From contig NZ_RAHX01000001.1 of assembly GCF_003605475.1 (NCBI RefSeq), positions 2,447,057-2,511,056 on the forward strand: DNA of 64,000 nucleotides, read 5' to 3'. How positions within the stretch are numbered: position 1 is the first letter of the stretch; every line of letters starts with the position of its first letter. This DNA is from Aurantiacibacter aquimixticola. Lineage in GTDB: Bacteria; Pseudomonadota; Alphaproteobacteria; Sphingomonadales; Sphingomonadaceae. Below are positions 49,313 through 59,747 of this stretch, one piece after another. Position numbers and translations under genes: made by a program. The notes under the pieces were generated by a model. It saw nothing but the letters and a program-made list of their open reading frames with translations. It did no database searches and was not told the DNA's origin.

Positions 49313-50593
49313 ATGCGATACCAGACCGGATTTCTCAATCACTTCGCCAGCGAAGCCGTGGAGGGCGCGCTGCCTGAAGGGCGCAATTCGCCGCAAAAGC
49401 CTGCCTTCGGCCTTTATGCCGAGCAATTCAGCACCACCGCCTTCACCGCGCCGCGCGCAGAGAACCGGCGCAGCTGGCTTTACCGTATGCGCCCGACGAC
49501 CGAGCATGCCAGGTTCGAACTCTATTCCGGCGCAAGCCGCCTCGCCGCGCCCGATGGCTCGCACACCACGCCAAATCGTCTGCGCTGGGATCCGCTGCCT
49601 CTGCCCGAACGCCAAGTCGATTTTGTCGATGGTCTCGTGACGTATGGCGGAAATGGCGGTCCGTCCGAGGGCGGCATCGGCATCCACCTTTACGCAGCGA
49701 CCGCCAGCATGGATGCACGCGCGTTTCAAAACAGCGATGGCGAGATGCTGATCGTGCCACAACAGGGCGCACTGCTGATCACCACAGAGCTTGGACGAAT
49801 GGATGTTCCGCCCGGCCATATCGCGCTGATCCCCAAGGGTATGCGGGTTCATGTCGACCTTACAGATAGTCCTTCGCGCGGCTATGTCTGCGAAAATTTC
49901 GGAGCGCCGTTTCGTTTGCCCGACCTCGGACCGATCGGCGCAAACGGACTTGCCAATCCGAGGGACTTCGAAACCCCTGTGGCATGGTTCGAAGACGCTA
50001 AGGGCGCTTTCGAAATCGTCCAGAAATTCAACGGTCGGCTCTGGACTACCACAATCGACCACTCGCCCTTTGACGTGGTGGCATGGCACGGCAATTCCGC
50101 GCCCTCCCGCTACGACCTCGCTCGATTCAACACGTTCGGCACGGTCAGCTTCGACCATCCCGACCCTTCCATCTTCACTGTCCTCACAAGCCCGAGCGAC
50201 ACGCATGGCACTGCCAATTGCGATTTCGTGATCTTCCCGCCGCGCTGGATGGTGGCGGAAGACACGTTCCGCCCACCCTGGTTCCACCGCAATGTCATGA
50301 GCGAATTCATGGGCCTGGTCCACGGCGAGTACGATGCGAAGGAAGGCGGTGGCTTCGCTCCGGGCGGCGCCTCACTGCACAACCAGTTCAACGGACATGG
50401 TCCCGACGTCGAAAGCACGCACAAGGCGTCCGAGGCCGATCTGAAGCCACACAAGATCGACAACACGCTGGCTTTCATGTTCGAAAGCCGCGCGATCATC
50501 CAGACCACCGACTTCGCCATGAATGGCGGGCTGCTGCAGAGCGATTACGACGCCTGCTGGAGCGGATTTCCGAAAGCGAGATTGCCCGAATGA
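49313..50593 (+). CDS. hmgA: homogentisate 1,2-dioxygenase
   Basis: A 426-residue non-haem iron enzyme opening the ring of homogentisate to maleylacetoacetate. Seen: [19 protein letters not shown] at the N-terminus, SWLYRMRPT, and the C-terminal iron-site region with [21 protein letters not shown] and [12 protein letters not shown]. Length and blocks match the family across its whole length. Overlaps fahA by ATGA; the 103-base divergent region to maiA contains no box of the neighbouring regulon. Confidence 0.95.
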   Translation: MRYQTGFLNHFASEAVEGALPEGRNSPQKPAFGLYAEQFSTTAFTAPRAENRRSWLYRMRPTTEHARFELYSGASRLAAPDGSHTTPNRLRWDPLPLPERQVDFVDGLVTYGGNGGPSEGGIGIHLYAATASMDARAFQNSDGEMLIVPQQGALLITTELGRMDVPPGHIALIPKGMRVHVDLTDSPSRGYVCENFGAPFRLPDLGPIGANGLANPRDFETPVAWFEDAKGAFEIVQKFNGRLWTTTIDHSPFDVVAWHGNSAPSRYDLARFNTFGTVSFDHPDPSIFTVLTSPSDTHGTANCDFVIFPPRWMVAEDTFRPPWFHRNVMSEFMGLVHGEYDAKEGGGFAPGGASLHNQFNGHGPDVESTHKASEADLKPHKIDNTLAFMFESRAIIQTTDFAMNGGLLQSDYDACWSGFPKARLPE

Positions 50594-51879
50594 CCAAGAC
50601 CGATCTTACCCATGACGCCTCCGCCACCAGCTGGGTCGAGGGCGCCGACGGCCATGCGCACTTTCCGGTGCAGAACCTGCCTCTCGGCATTTTCTCGACC
50701 GGTATGAAAAGCAAGCGCGGCGGCGTGGCGATCGGCGATTTTGTACTCGACATCACGGCGATCACCGATGAGTTGGGCTCCGTCCCTTCGGAAGCTGCGC
50801 GCTTGACCGAGAGCGGCGACCTCAATGGCCTCTTCGCGAAGGGGCGTGGACATGCCTCCATGCTGCGCGAGGAGCTGTTCAAGCTGCTGACCGATGAGGA
50901 CAAGCGGGAGGCGATTGAACCGCATTTGCACGCTGCGGATTCGGTTGCGCTGCATGTGCCGTTCACCGTGCACGACTACACCGATTTCTACACCGGTATT
51001 CACCATGCGGTGAATATCGGCAGTCTGTTCCGTCCGGACAATCCGCTTCTGCCGAATTACAAATATGTGCCCATCGGTTACCATGGTCGCTCATCTTCCA
51101 TCCGGGCATCGGGTGTCGAGGTGAAGCGGCCGAGCGGACAGAAGAAGCCTGCCGAAGAGGGTGGGGAGCCGGGCTTCGGGCCTTCGGAACGTGTCGATTA
51201 CGAGCTCGAAATGGCGATCTGGGTCGGGCGAGGCAACGATCTTGGCGATCCTATCCCGGTGACCGAGGCGGAAGATCATATTGCGGGGATCTCGATCCTC
51301 AACGACTGGTCCGCGCGCGATATCCAGGCCTGGGAATACCAGCCGCTCGGTCCATTTCTCGCCAAGAACTTCCATTCCAGCGTTTCGCCGTGGGTAGTAA
51401 CGATGGATGCGCTGGCGCCATTCCGAACCGACCAGCCCGCTCGTCCCGACGGCGACCCGGAGCCGCTGCCGTATCTGAAGCACGACAGCGCTGATGCCGC
51501 CTTCGGTATCACGATGGAAGTGCTGATCACCACGCCTCGCATGCGCCAGAAAGGCGATGCGCCGCACAGGCTCAGCAAGGGGCCGATGACGGCCATGTAT
51601 TGGACGGCAGCGCAGCTTATTGCGCACCATTCGGTCGGCGGGTGCAATCTGCAGACCGGCGATCTGCTCGGCACCGGCACGCTCACCAGCGGAGAGCATG
51701 GCGGCGAGGGCAGCCTGATCGAGCTGACCGAGGGCGGCAAGAAATGCATTTCCCTGCCCAATGGCGAAGAGCGCAAGTTCCTTCAGGATGGCGACGAAGT
51801 GATCATGACGGCCTACGCCGAAAGGGATGGCTTCGCTCGCATCGGCCTCGGCGAATGCCGCGCCACCATCCGCGGCTGA
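50590..51879 (+). CDS. fahA: fumarylacetoacetase
   Basis: A 429-residue hydrolase cleaving fumarylacetoacetate to fumarate and acetoacetate, the last step of tyrosine catabolism. Seen: [23 protein letters not shown] with metal and general-base residues, [28 protein letters not shown] and [21 protein letters not shown]. Translationally coupled to hmgA. The final residues [15 protein letters not shown] are the standard C-terminus. Confidence 0.95.
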   Translation: MTKTDLTHDASATSWVEGADGHAHFPVQNLPLGIFSTGMKSKRGGVAIGDFVLDITAITDELGSVPSEAARLTESGDLNGLFAKGRGHASMLREELFKLLTDEDKREAIEPHLHAADSVALHVPFTVHDYTDFYTGIHHAVNIGSLFRPDNPLLPNYKYVPIGYHGRSSSIRASGVEVKRPSGQKKPAEEGGEPGFGPSERVDYELEMAIWVGRGNDLGDPIPVTEAEDHIAGISILNDWSARDIQAWEYQPLGPFLAKNFHSSVSPWVVTMDALAPFRTDQPARPDGDPEPLPYLKHDSADAAFGITMEVLITTPRMRQKGDAPHRLSKGPMTAMYWTAAQLIAHHSVGGCNLQTGDLLGTGTLTSGEHGGEGSLIELTEGGKKCISLPNGEERKFLQDGDEVIMTAYAERDGFARIGLGECRATIRG

Positions 51880-51965
51880 AAGCGGCGCTTTAGGCGCTTC
51901 AAGAAACGGCGGCATTGTGAGGGCGCGGGACGCTCACCATCTCCATGCCCAAAGGAGATATGCGC

Positions 51966-52667
51966 ATGATTGACGTTCGTTCGTTCGATAGTCTTGGTGG
52001 TGCCGATCACGGCTGGCTGAAGGCAAAGCATCACTTCTCTTTTGCCAGCTATCACGATCCGGCGCGCATGCATTGGGGCAATATCCGCGTCTGGAACGAC
52101 GACAAGATCGCCGCGCAGACCGGCTTCCCGCCGCATCCGCACGACAATATGGAAATCGTCACTTACGTTCGGAAGGGAGCGATCACCCACAAGGACAGCC
52201 TCGGAAACGAAGGCCGTACCGAAGCGGGCGACGTCCAGGTGATGAGCGCTGGCACCGGTATTCGTCACGCCGAATACAATCAGGAAGATGAGGAAACTAC
52301 GCTTTTTCAGATCTGGATCCTGCCCGATCGCGAAAAGCTGAATCAGCCGCCGAGCTGGGGCGCGAAGCCATTTCCGAAGAGCGACCGCGCCGGAAGCTGG
52401 GCGGTGCTGGCGAGTGGGCGGGACGGCGATTCCGATGCGCTCAGGATAAACGCGGATGCCCGCGTCGTCGGCGCGACGATCAAGGCGGGCGAGAGCCTCG
52501 ACTACGAATTGGGCGGTCGCAATGCGTATCTCGTGCCTGCGATTGGCAGCGTGGAGGTCAATGGCGAATTCGCCAATGCACGCGACGGCGTGGCAGTGGC
52601 GGAACTGGACAGCATCACGATCGAGGCGCTGGAAGACAGCGAGATCGTGCTGGTGGAAACAGCCTGA
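51966..52667 (+). CDS. pirin family protein
   Basis: A 233-residue bicupin of the pirin family, like YhhW/quercetin 2,3-dioxygenase-type proteins. Iron ligands are in GFPPHPHDNMEIVTYVRKG and the following HKDSLGN; ISAGTG-type block reads VMSAGTGIRHAEYN. Start ATG 51966 is chosen because AAAGGAG ends 8 bases in front; ATGs at 51960 and 51945 are too close or before the ribosome site. Monocistronic with a strong terminator. Role may be detoxifying quercetinase-like or regulatory; unknown. Confidence 0.88.
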   Translation: MIDVRSFDSLGGADHGWLKAKHHFSFASYHDPARMHWGNIRVWNDDKIAAQTGFPPHPHDNMEIVTYVRKGAITHKDSLGNEGRTEAGDVQVMSAGTGIRHAEYNQEDEETTLFQIWILPDREKLNQPPSWGAKPFPKSDRAGSWAVLASGRDGDSDALRINADARVVGATIKAGESLDYELGGRNAYLVPAIGSVEVNGEFANARDGVAVAELDSITIEALEDSEIVLVETA

Positions 52668-52676
52668 CGACAGTTG

Positions 52677-52706
52677 GAGCGGCGCGCCACTGCGCGCCGC
52701 TCTATT
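52677..52706. terminator. intrinsic terminator
   Basis: Perfect 11-bp stem GAGCGGCGCGC/GCGCGCCGCTC with a CACT loop, followed by TATT. It ends the pirin transcript, and its 3' arm contains the first bases of the convergent permease stop region, so it may serve both sides. Confidence 0.75.
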
Positions 52707-53904
52707 CGTGCCGCAGAGCGTCGATCGGGTCGAGCTTGCTGGCGCGATGCGCGGGATAATATCCGAAGACCAGCCCGAGAATTGCGCAAAAGGCGAACGC
52801 GAAGATATTCAAGCCAGGATTGAATATGAACGGCAGTTCGATCATTCCGGCGAACAGGACGGAAAGTCCCAGCGCCAACAATATTCCGATCAGTCCGCCG
52901 AAACAGCATAGAACCACGGCCTCGGTGAGGAATTGCAGCCTGACTTCTCTTGCCAAAGCACCGATCGCAAGCCGGATACCGATTTCGCGGGTCCGCTCCG
53001 TCACGCTGACAAGCATAATATTCATGATCCCGATACCGCCGACGAGCAGGCTGATGGCAGCGATAACGGAAACGACCGCGGTCATGGTGCCGGTGATCTG
53101 GCCGATTGTGTCGCTGATTTCAGCGGTGTCGACGAGGTTGAAATTATTTTCCTCGCCTTCCTGGACAACACGTCGCTCACGCAGCAGCGCAACGAGTTGA
53201 TCTTGCAGCATCGCGCTGTTGTAGCTCGCATCGTATTTGACCACGAAATACTGGACGTCATTGCTGCCGGTAAAGCGACGCTGCACTGTCTTGAGTGGCA
53301 TGAAGACGACATCGTTGGCATCACCGCCGCCAGAGCTGGAGCGCTCTTCCGTCGTGCCGATCACCCGGCATGAAACATTGCCGATACGCATTTCTTCACC
53401 GATGATCTGGTCAGCGACGAAAATTTTCTCCGCGACGGTCGGTCCCACGATGCAGACGCTCTCACCGCGCGCTTCCTCTTCGTCGTTGAATTCGCGCCCT
53501 TCAGTGAGCTCGATATTCTGTGCGCTGAAAAAGTCTCGATCTGCGCCCTGAACACTTGTCTGCCAATCCTGCCCGTTGTGGAACGCCACGGCCGGTTGAG
53601 TAACGCTTCCGGCTGCCATTTCTATGCCGGCAATCTGGTTTTCTACCGCGCGAATGTCCGCCTCCTTGAAGGGGGGAGGAGGTGTGTTCGGATCTGCGCG
53701 GCTCGGAAAGACGATGAATACGTCCGATCCCAGCCCTGAAATATCTTCCTGCACATCCGCCGTCAGCCCTTGGCCGAGCGTCACCATCGTGATGACTGCC
53801 GCAACGCCGATGATGATGCCGAGCGTCGTCAGGAAGCTGCGTAGCAAGTGCCGCCGGATCTCGCGGAAGGCGAGCAGCAGGGTTGCGCCGAACATGCGGA
53901 GCAT
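52702..53904 (-). CDS. MacB-type ABC transporter permease
   Basis: A 400-residue permease of the MacB/FtsX family: N-terminal cytosolic helix and first membrane helix (FLTTLGIIIGVAAVITMVTLGQG), a large periplasmic MacB_PCD domain (about 45-275), then three membrane helices with NIMLVSVTERTREIGIRLAIGA, the FtsX hallmark. The ATPase is a separate polypeptide here. With the upstream ATPase, HlyD-type adaptor and NodT-type channel it forms a tripartite exporter for antibiotics, peptides or lipids. ATG overlaps the ATPase stop by one base. Confidence 0.9.
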   Translation of the reverse strand: MLRMFGATLLLAFREIRRHLLRSFLTTLGIIIGVAAVITMVTLGQGLTADVQEDISGLGSDVFIVFPSRADPNTPPPPFKEADIRAVENQIAGIEMAAGSVTQPAVAFHNGQDWQTSVQGADRDFFSAQNIELTEGREFNDEEEARGESVCIVGPTVAEKIFVADQIIGEEMRIGNVSCRVIGTTEERSSSGGGDANDVVFMPLKTVQRRFTGSNDVQYFVVKYDASYNSAMLQDQLVALLRERRVVQEGEENNFNLVDTAEISDTIGQITGTMTAVVSVIAAISLLVGGIGIMNIMLVSVTERTREIGIRLAIGALAREVRLQFLTEAVVLCCFGGLIGILLALGLSVLFAGMIELPFIFNPGLNIFAFAFCAILGLVFGYYPAHRASKLDPIDALRHE

Positions 53905-54671
53905 CAGGTCGTCTCCTCTATCGGCGCGCCGGATTTGTGGCCACGATCGACGCGTTCCACCAAGCCGTCTCTGAAATGGACGATGGTGCGGGCATATTCG
54001 GCCATTTCCTCCTCATGCGTCACCATCAGGACGGTGATACCGGTGCTGCTGAGGTTGGAAAGCAGTTCCATGATTTCCAGAGAACGCTCCGTGTCGAGAT
54101 TGCCGGTCGGTTCGTCGGCCAGCAAAACGTCGGGGTCAGTCACCAATGCGCGGGCGATGGCGACGCGCTGCTGCTGGCCACCAGACAATTCCGCGGGCGT
54201 ATGCGTCGCCCAAGGTAGAAGGCCGACCTTGTCGAGCGAGCGTTCCGCCGCTTCCTTTCGCGCTTTCTTCGTTTCGCCGCGATAGAGCAGTGGCAGCTCG
54301 ACATTCTCCAACGCTGTCGTGCGGGCGAGCAGGTTGAATCCCTGGAACACGAAGCCGAGATAACGGCGGCGCAGAAGCGAGCGTTGATCGCGGCTCAGCG
54401 CCTGCACCTCCACGCCGCGGAAGCGAAAGACGCCGCTGGTTGGAACGTCGAGGCAACCGAGAATGTTCATCGTGGTCGACTTGCCCGAACCCGATGGGCC
54501 CATGATCGCGACGAAATCGCCGCGATCGATATCGAGGTCGACGCCCTTCAACGCCTGAAACGCTGCTGCGCCCTGGCCGAACGTCTTCGTAATGCCGCGC
54601 AACTCGATCAGCGAATTGCCCGCCGTCGCACCTGTGCCAAGAGCTTCGCTGGAAATGGGCTGCGTAATCAT
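53904..54671 (-). CDS. MacB-type ABC transporter ATPase
   Basis: A 255-residue ABC ATPase of the LolD/MacB group. Walker A MGPSGSGKSTTMN, Q-loop VFQGFNLLART, signature LSGGQQQRVAIARAL, Walker B VLLADEPTGNLD and H-loop MVTHEEEMAEY are all intact. Third gene of the NodT-adaptor-ATPase-permease operon, starting 14 bases after the adaptor stop. Confidence 0.93.
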   Translation of the reverse strand: MITQPISSEALGTGATAGNSLIELRGITKTFGQGAAAFQALKGVDLDIDRGDFVAIMGPSGSGKSTTMNILGCLDVPTSGVFRFRGVEVQALSRDQRSLLRRRYLGFVFQGFNLLARTTALENVELPLLYRGETKKARKEAAERSLDKVGLLPWATHTPAELSGGQQQRVAIARALVTDPDVLLADEPTGNLDTERSLEIMELLSNLSSTGITVLMVTHEEEMAEYARTIVHFRDGLVERVDRGHKSGAPIEETT

Positions 54672-54685
54672 CCGGCCACCCTACG

Positions 54686-55981
54686 TCACTGCCCGCCTGC
54701 GCGCACGCCGGTTACCACCTGCATGTCGGCCTTCAGTTCATCGGATTGAACGACGGTGAATCGGCCATCGCTCTGTCCGGTCACGACCTCTATGGCATTG
54801 AGCGTGCCGTCTTCCGCAACCGTGTAGACTGTCTGGCGGCTGCCGACCCCGATCGTGGCCTCGTCATTACGTTCGAGGCCGAAATCTGGATCGCCGAAAA
54901 TGCCGCCGCTTTCGTCTTCCTCATCGGGATCGAAGCGCAGAGCGCCGTTCGGGACAAGCAGCTGATTGCCCGTGCTCTGCGTTGCAATGGTCGCAGTCGC
55001 CGTCATTCCGGGGCGCAGCAGACCATCGCTGTTGGTGACGAGCAGCCGCGCTTCGTAGCTGACCACTTGCTGACCGCCCTGTTGCTGTGCCTGCTGGGCG
55101 ATATTGTTCGATGCGAGATCGACGCGCTCTACCGTCGCGGGGAAGCGGCGGCCGGGATAGGCGTCGACCGTGAAGGTCGCATCCTGCCCCACTTCGACCT
55201 GGCCGACATCGGCTTCGTCCAGCGATACGCGAAGCTGCATCGTATTCAGGCTTTCCGCGAGGACGAACAGTGTGGGCGTATTGAAGCTGGCGGCAACGGT
55301 CTGGCCCGGCTCGACCTGGCGGGCGAGCACGACGCCCGAAACCGGCGAGCGCACTGCCGCCCGCTGCGACTGGGTCTGCGCCGTGGAAAGCTGTGCCTGC
55401 ACGGCAGAGACATTGGCGAGAGCGGCCGCAACGCTGGCGCGGCCGCGGTTCACCGCAGCTTCCGCCTGGTCGATTTCGGCCTGGCTCGGCACCCGGCCAT
55501 CGGAAAGGCGCTGCACTTCCAGAAGGCGTGCCAGCTGCGCCTGATCGCCATCGAGCGTGGCCTGAGCCTGCGCGACCTGTGCGCGGGCAGCGTTCAGATT
55601 GGCGCGGCTCTGGTTGATCTGGTCTTGAATGACATCGGTATTGATGACCGCAAGGAGCTGGCCGCGCGCGACCTGATCGTTGACGTCCACCAGCACCCGG
55701 TCGATCCGGCCCGACACCTCTGAACCCACCTCAACCTGATTGGTCGGGCGCAGGCTGCCTGTTGCCGTAACCGTCAAATCGAGCGAGCGGCTTTCCACGT
55801 CCGCGGTGATGTAGTCGGGCGGTGGCGCTTCGCCGGTGCACTGCGTGATGCCTATGACAGCAAGGATCAGCAGCAGGCCGAGCGCCCACCAGCGCTTGCG
55901 CTTGTACCACTTTTTCGGTTTGCCCGTATCGAGATAGCTTTCGATATCGCCATCGTTCGCGGTGGTTTCGGTCGTACTCAT
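54686..55981 (-). CDS. MacA/HlyD-type periplasmic adaptor
   Basis: A 431-residue membrane-fusion protein. One N-terminal membrane helix (WWALGLLLILAVIGI, about 28-45), a lipoyl half-motif (VEVGSEVSGRIDRVLVDVNDQV), a long coiled coil with NLNAARAQVAQAQATLDGDQ and the second lipoyl half (VRSPVSGVVLARQVEPGQTV), then beta domains. It links the inner-membrane ABC complex to the outer-membrane channel. Overlaps the NodT gene by ATGA. Confidence 0.91.
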   Translation of the reverse strand: MSTTETTANDGDIESYLDTGKPKKWYKRKRWWALGLLLILAVIGITQCTGEAPPPDYITADVESRSLDLTVTATGSLRPTNQVEVGSEVSGRIDRVLVDVNDQVARGQLLAVINTDVIQDQINQSRANLNAARAQVAQAQATLDGDQAQLARLLEVQRLSDGRVPSQAEIDQAEAAVNRGRASVAAALANVSAVQAQLSTAQTQSQRAAVRSPVSGVVLARQVEPGQTVAASFNTPTLFVLAESLNTMQLRVSLDEADVGQVEVGQDATFTVDAYPGRRFPATVERVDLASNNIAQQAQQQGGQQVVSYEARLLVTNSDGLLRPGMTATATIATQSTGNQLLVPNGALRFDPDEEDESGGIFGDPDFGLERNDEATIGVGSRQTVYTVAEDGTLNAIEVVTGQSDGRFTVVQSDELKADMQVVTGVRAGGQ

Positions 55982-57426
55982 TCGGCGGTCCTGTCGATCT
56001 GACGCTCGGCGACGAGCGGCAAGGGGAAGTCGTAGTCGGCGGCGCTCCAGCCTCCGCCAAGCGCCTGCGTCAGGCGGACGAAGGCAGCGGCGCGATCGGC
56101 TTCTGCGCCAACGAGCGAATTGCGCGCCGAGAGCAATTGGTTTTCGGCCGTCAGCAGCGTGCGAAAGTCCGTCAGACCGGCCTGGTACTGGCTGCGGGCC
56201 AGCAGCGCGCTGGTCTCTGCGGCATCGACCCCCTCTTCATTTATGTCCACGCGCTGATCGGCCGTGCGCTGCGACACGGCTGCGCTTTCGACATCCTCCA
56301 GCGCGCCGAGGATTTCCTGCTCCCATTGCGCCAGCGCGGCGCGCGCTCCCGCTTCCGCACTGTCCACCTGGGCTGCGGTGCGCCCGCCATCGAACAGCAG
56401 CTGGCTCACCCCGGCAAAGACGTTGCCGGTGATGATGTCGAACAGGTCGCCGAGACTGGCACCGCCTGTGCCGATAGAGCCGGAGAGGCGCACCAGCGGA
56501 AGGAGCTGCGCACGGGCCACGCCGATGCGGGCGCTGCTGGCGAGTAGATTTGCCTGTGCCGCGCGAACGTCCGGGCGGCGCTGAAGCACTTCGCCGGGCG
56601 CTTCGAACCCGGCAAGCATAGGCGGTTGCGGTACGGGTTCGGGTTCTGTGGCCAGGATCGCATCATAAGCGCGCCCCGGCGGTTCTCCGATCAGCGTGGA
56701 GATGGCGTTGGCAGTGCTGGCAAGGCTCGCTTCCAGCAGCGGGATCGTCGCCGCCGTTTGCGCGCGCTGCGCTCTTGCCTGTTCTACATCGAGGCTGGAG
56801 ACGAGCCCCGCCTGGTTTCGCCAGCGGGCAATCTGCAGATTGTCGTCCTGAAAGGCGAGCGTACCGCGCGCGATTTCGAGCTGCTGTGCAGTAGCGCGCG
56901 CATCGATCGTGGCGATGGCGACCTGACCGACGATGAGACGCTGCAAGTCTGCCAGCGAATAGCCCGATGCGGCGAGATCGGCACGCGCCGCCGCCACGCT
57001 GCCGGAAATACGTCCGAAGAGGTCGACTTCCCAATCGGCATCCGCGCCGAGTGAGACTTGCACGCCGTCGCGCGCGCCGTCGCCGACATCGCGGTTCAAT
57101 CCGCCCGTCGCACCGACGCGCGGAAGATATCCGGCGCGTGCCTGGACAAGCGACGCGCGGGCCTGATCCAGCCGGGCGGCACTAACGGCAAGGTCGCGAT
57201 TGGCGACGATCGCCTGTTCAACGAACTGTGTCAGCAGCGGATCGCCGAGCAGCGTCCAGTACTGGGTAAGGTCGGTGGAAACCGGCGCGGGGTCGCTCAA
57301 GGCCCAATCGGAAGGGACCGCGACTTGCGGCTGCGGCGTTTCGACTTGCGGCGTGGCGCAGGCGCCGAGCATGGCGACCAGCGGCAGCGCCCACAGCCCG
57401 CGCGTCAGCTGCCTTCGATGAAGCAT
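55978..57426 (-). CDS. NodT-family outer-membrane efflux lipoprotein
   Basis: A 482-residue TolC-superfamily channel with lipobox LGACA (Cys near residue 23) and two outer-membrane-efflux repeats of long helices (ANRDLAVSAARLDQARASLVQARAG; VRAAQANLLASSARIGVARAQ). ATG 57426 is preferred, with GGGGG 9 bases upstream; an in-frame TTG nine bases earlier touches that sequence. First gene of the efflux operon, reading away from the decayed secretion locus. Confidence 0.9.
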   Translation of the reverse strand: MLHRRQLTRGLWALPLVAMLGACATPQVETPQPQVAVPSDWALSDPAPVSTDLTQYWTLLGDPLLTQFVEQAIVANRDLAVSAARLDQARASLVQARAGYLPRVGATGGLNRDVGDGARDGVQVSLGADADWEVDLFGRISGSVAAARADLAASGYSLADLQRLIVGQVAIATIDARATAQQLEIARGTLAFQDDNLQIARWRNQAGLVSSLDVEQARAQRAQTAATIPLLEASLASTANAISTLIGEPPGRAYDAILATEPEPVPQPPMLAGFEAPGEVLQRRPDVRAAQANLLASSARIGVARAQLLPLVRLSGSIGTGGASLGDLFDIITGNVFAGVSQLLFDGGRTAAQVDSAEAGARAALAQWEQEILGALEDVESAAVSQRTADQRVDINEEGVDAAETSALLARSQYQAGLTDFRTLLTAENQLLSARNSLVGAEADRAAAFVRLTQALGGGWSAADYDFPLPLVAERQIDRTAE

Positions 57427-57833
57427 TGAAACCAACCCCCTTGCGTCCCGTCTGCGGCTTCTAGCGCGTAGAGCCGCCCATTTCCAATTAAGAGATCGCC
57501 ACGCGCATTGTCACCGCTTTTCCTGTGCATTTGCGCAACAAAATAACCCATTTCGAAGGTAAAGAGCTTGCCGCGCACGTTCCGAAACAGCCAGAGGGCA
57601 ATCGAGGAACGCCGCACGCGGCTCTACCAACCGTGTTACCGGTATAGCACAGCCGCCGAGCGACATGTCGGTTTCGCAAAAGAGGATTGCTTTTCGTGCC
57701 GTTCTTGGCGCCAAAGCGCTGATCTTTACAACGTGTCTTTACAGGCATTTCCGGGGGGTTATGCCGAACGGGCTGAAACTTGCCCCATTCGCCTTCCGGG
57801 CGGTGTGACATCCCCCCTCATCGGTCGGGACCA
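57427..57833. other. intergenic region without a supported gene
   Basis: A 407-base divergent region between the efflux operon and the decayed secretion locus. It is less GC-rich in places (around 57530-57560 and 57715-57735) and should hold the efflux-operon promoter. Short open frames here have no recognisable protein character. No clear operator, RNA gene or repeat was found. Confidence 0.5.
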
Positions 57834-59143
57834 ATGCGCGCTTTTGCGAAGTTTTTCGTGACAGCTGTTGCAGTAGCAGCCCTGATCCTCCGCATTTGCG
57901 CAGGATCAGGCGCCCGCGCCTGTGTATGGACCACTGGTCGACGCTGCATCGCCGATCGCATTGCCCGCGCCCATCGCCATTCCCGATCCGCTCGACCGTG
58001 CCGCCGTGCTGGCAGCGGCGACGCATCCGCTGGTGGACGCGGCGGAGGCGGAAGCAGAGGCGCTTGGCGCGGAATTGCGAGCTGCGCGCTGGGGCCGTTA
58101 TCCCAGCGCATCGGTAGAGGCGCTGGCGGCAACCGAGGGATCGTCCTTCGCCGACGAGGATGGCATCGCGCTCAACGCCGTGCTCAAACAGCCGCTATGG
58201 GCCGGTTGGCGCATCACGAATGAGATCGACCGCGCCCGTGCATCGCTGATGGTCGGGCTGAACCGGGTGGACGAGGCGGAGCGCGATATCGTGCTGCGCG
58301 TCACATCGGCCTATCACGACTACGTGCTGTCGGCGGAGCGGGCCGATGCGCTCGAAACCAGCCTTGCCGAACATAACGAATTGCTCGGCGCGATCGGCAG
58401 GCGAGTGGAGCGTGAGGTGTCGCCGCTGGCCGATCTGACTCTGGGGCGCTCGCGCACGGCGCAGGTCGAGCTCGATCTCGCCAGCGCGGCCGAGGCGCGC
58501 GATTCCGCCCTTATCCGATTGCTCGCGCTGACGGGCGGCGGTGCGGTCAATCCCGAAATGCCGCCGCGCGGCGTCTCCGACAGTTTGCCGCTTGAAGAAA
58601 TCGCATTGTCCGAAGCGCCCCCAGCCTACAGGCGCGACGAACCTGATCGCCGTTTCGGAAGTGCGGCGCGATCTTGCGCGTTCCAGCCTCTGGCTGCAGA
58701 TCCTGCTCCAGCTTTCGCAGAACGAGATCACCGGCGCGCGCGCCGCGCTTGTCGTGCGCTCGCAATTCGGTCCGAGGCTGTCGCAGCTCAGGACGATGGA
58801 TGCCGGTGACGCGCGGATCAAGCGGGCGCTGGCCGACTTTGCCGAGACCGAACGCGTTCTGCGCGAACAGCTGCGGCGCGATTACGTGCTCGTGCGCGCA
58901 GCGGAGCGAAGGATAGAGGCGGGCATACTTGCCGCGGACGCTGTCGAGGCCATCATCGCCAGTTACCAGCGGCAGTTCATCGCCGGGCGGCGCAGCTGGC
59001 TCGACGTCATGAATGCTGTGCGCGAGGCCGCCAATGCGCGCCTGTCGGAAAGCGATGCGCGTGTGGGCGCAGCTGCTGCAACGGCGCGCATTCTCGCGCT
59101 ATCCTGCCGCTGGCAACCCGATGGGATGGAGGTCACGCCATGA
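57834..59143 (+). pseudogene. TolC-like outer-membrane protein, frameshifted
   Basis: Reads as a type I secretion outer-membrane protein interrupted twice. Frame 1 gives a signal peptide start MRAFAKFFVTAVAVAAL; near 57885 the frame must move by +1 to continue SSAFAQDQAPAPVYGPL and the N-terminal helices (VLAAATHPLVDAAEAEAEALGAE, PLWAGWRITNEIDRARASL). Near 58625 a second +1 move is needed to continue NLIAVSEVRRDLARSSLWLQ and the C-terminal helices (YQRQFIAGRRSWLDVMNAVREA). The stop overlaps the ABC exporter start by ATGA, as in an ancestral operon. Sequencing error is possible for either shift, but the next two genes are damaged too. Confidence 0.78.
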
Positions 59144-59747
59144 GCGGTGGCAGCGCACAACGCGCGGTTGTAGACTTCGCGCGGGCGACGGGCAAGCCGC
59201 TATCGCCGCAGTGGAATGCGGAATTGCGCGAGGTTGAGCTCGCCGAAGGCATCGACGCCTTACCCGGCGTCATTGCGGTGCTCGGCTGGGAGCCGGCGCG
59301 CCGTATCGACGGGCGGCCCCGGCCCGATCAATTCCCGCTCATGGTCTCTAACGAGACCGTCGGATGCGCCGTAGTTCAGCAATGGGACGGCGACGATGTG
59401 ATGGCTCTTGTTGGGGAGCGCGCGAGCCTGCCCTATGATGAGCGTCAACGCTTCTTCACCATGCCATTGCCCGATCCATTGGCGGCCGATGGCGGCGTTG
59501 CAGGCTATCGACGATCAGCTCGGGCAGAAAAGCATCATGGTGATGGTGACGCACAAGCCGCAATTGCTGACCCGCTTTTCACGCATCATCGTGATGGCGA
59601 ACGGTCGCATCGTGAAGGACGGCAGCGCGCGACGTGCTGCAGGAACTGGCGCCGCGCAAGATCGGCGACAAGCCCGATGGCAAGCGCGAGGCGCCCTCCG
59701 GAACGATCACCTCCGCCGTACCGACCAAAAAGAAGAAGGTGTCCTGA
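59140..59747 (+). pseudogene. type I secretion ABC exporter remnant
   Basis: About 120 residues of an N-terminal C39-like domain (RPDQFPLMVSNETVGCAVVQ, GDDVMALVGERASL) are followed, after a junction near 59487 with a change of frame, by only the tail of the ATPase: IDDQLGQKSIMVMVTHKPQLL with the H-loop His, and RIIVMANGRIVKDG. A further frame change near 59628 gives VLQELAPRKIGDKPDGK and a natural stop. The membrane domain and Walker A/signature region, roughly 500 residues compared with LapB/HlyB-type exporters, are missing, so the gene cannot be functional. Confidence 0.82.

Noticed and set aside
57568..57861. A 97-codon plus-strand frame in the divergent region
   Set aside because: No ribosome site, no family character, and it overlaps the signal-peptide start of the TolC-like pseudogene.
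57834..59143. Programmed frameshifting as an explanation for the TolC-like gene
   Set aside because: No slippery sequence was seen, two separate shifts would be needed, and the next two genes carry deletions and a stop codon.
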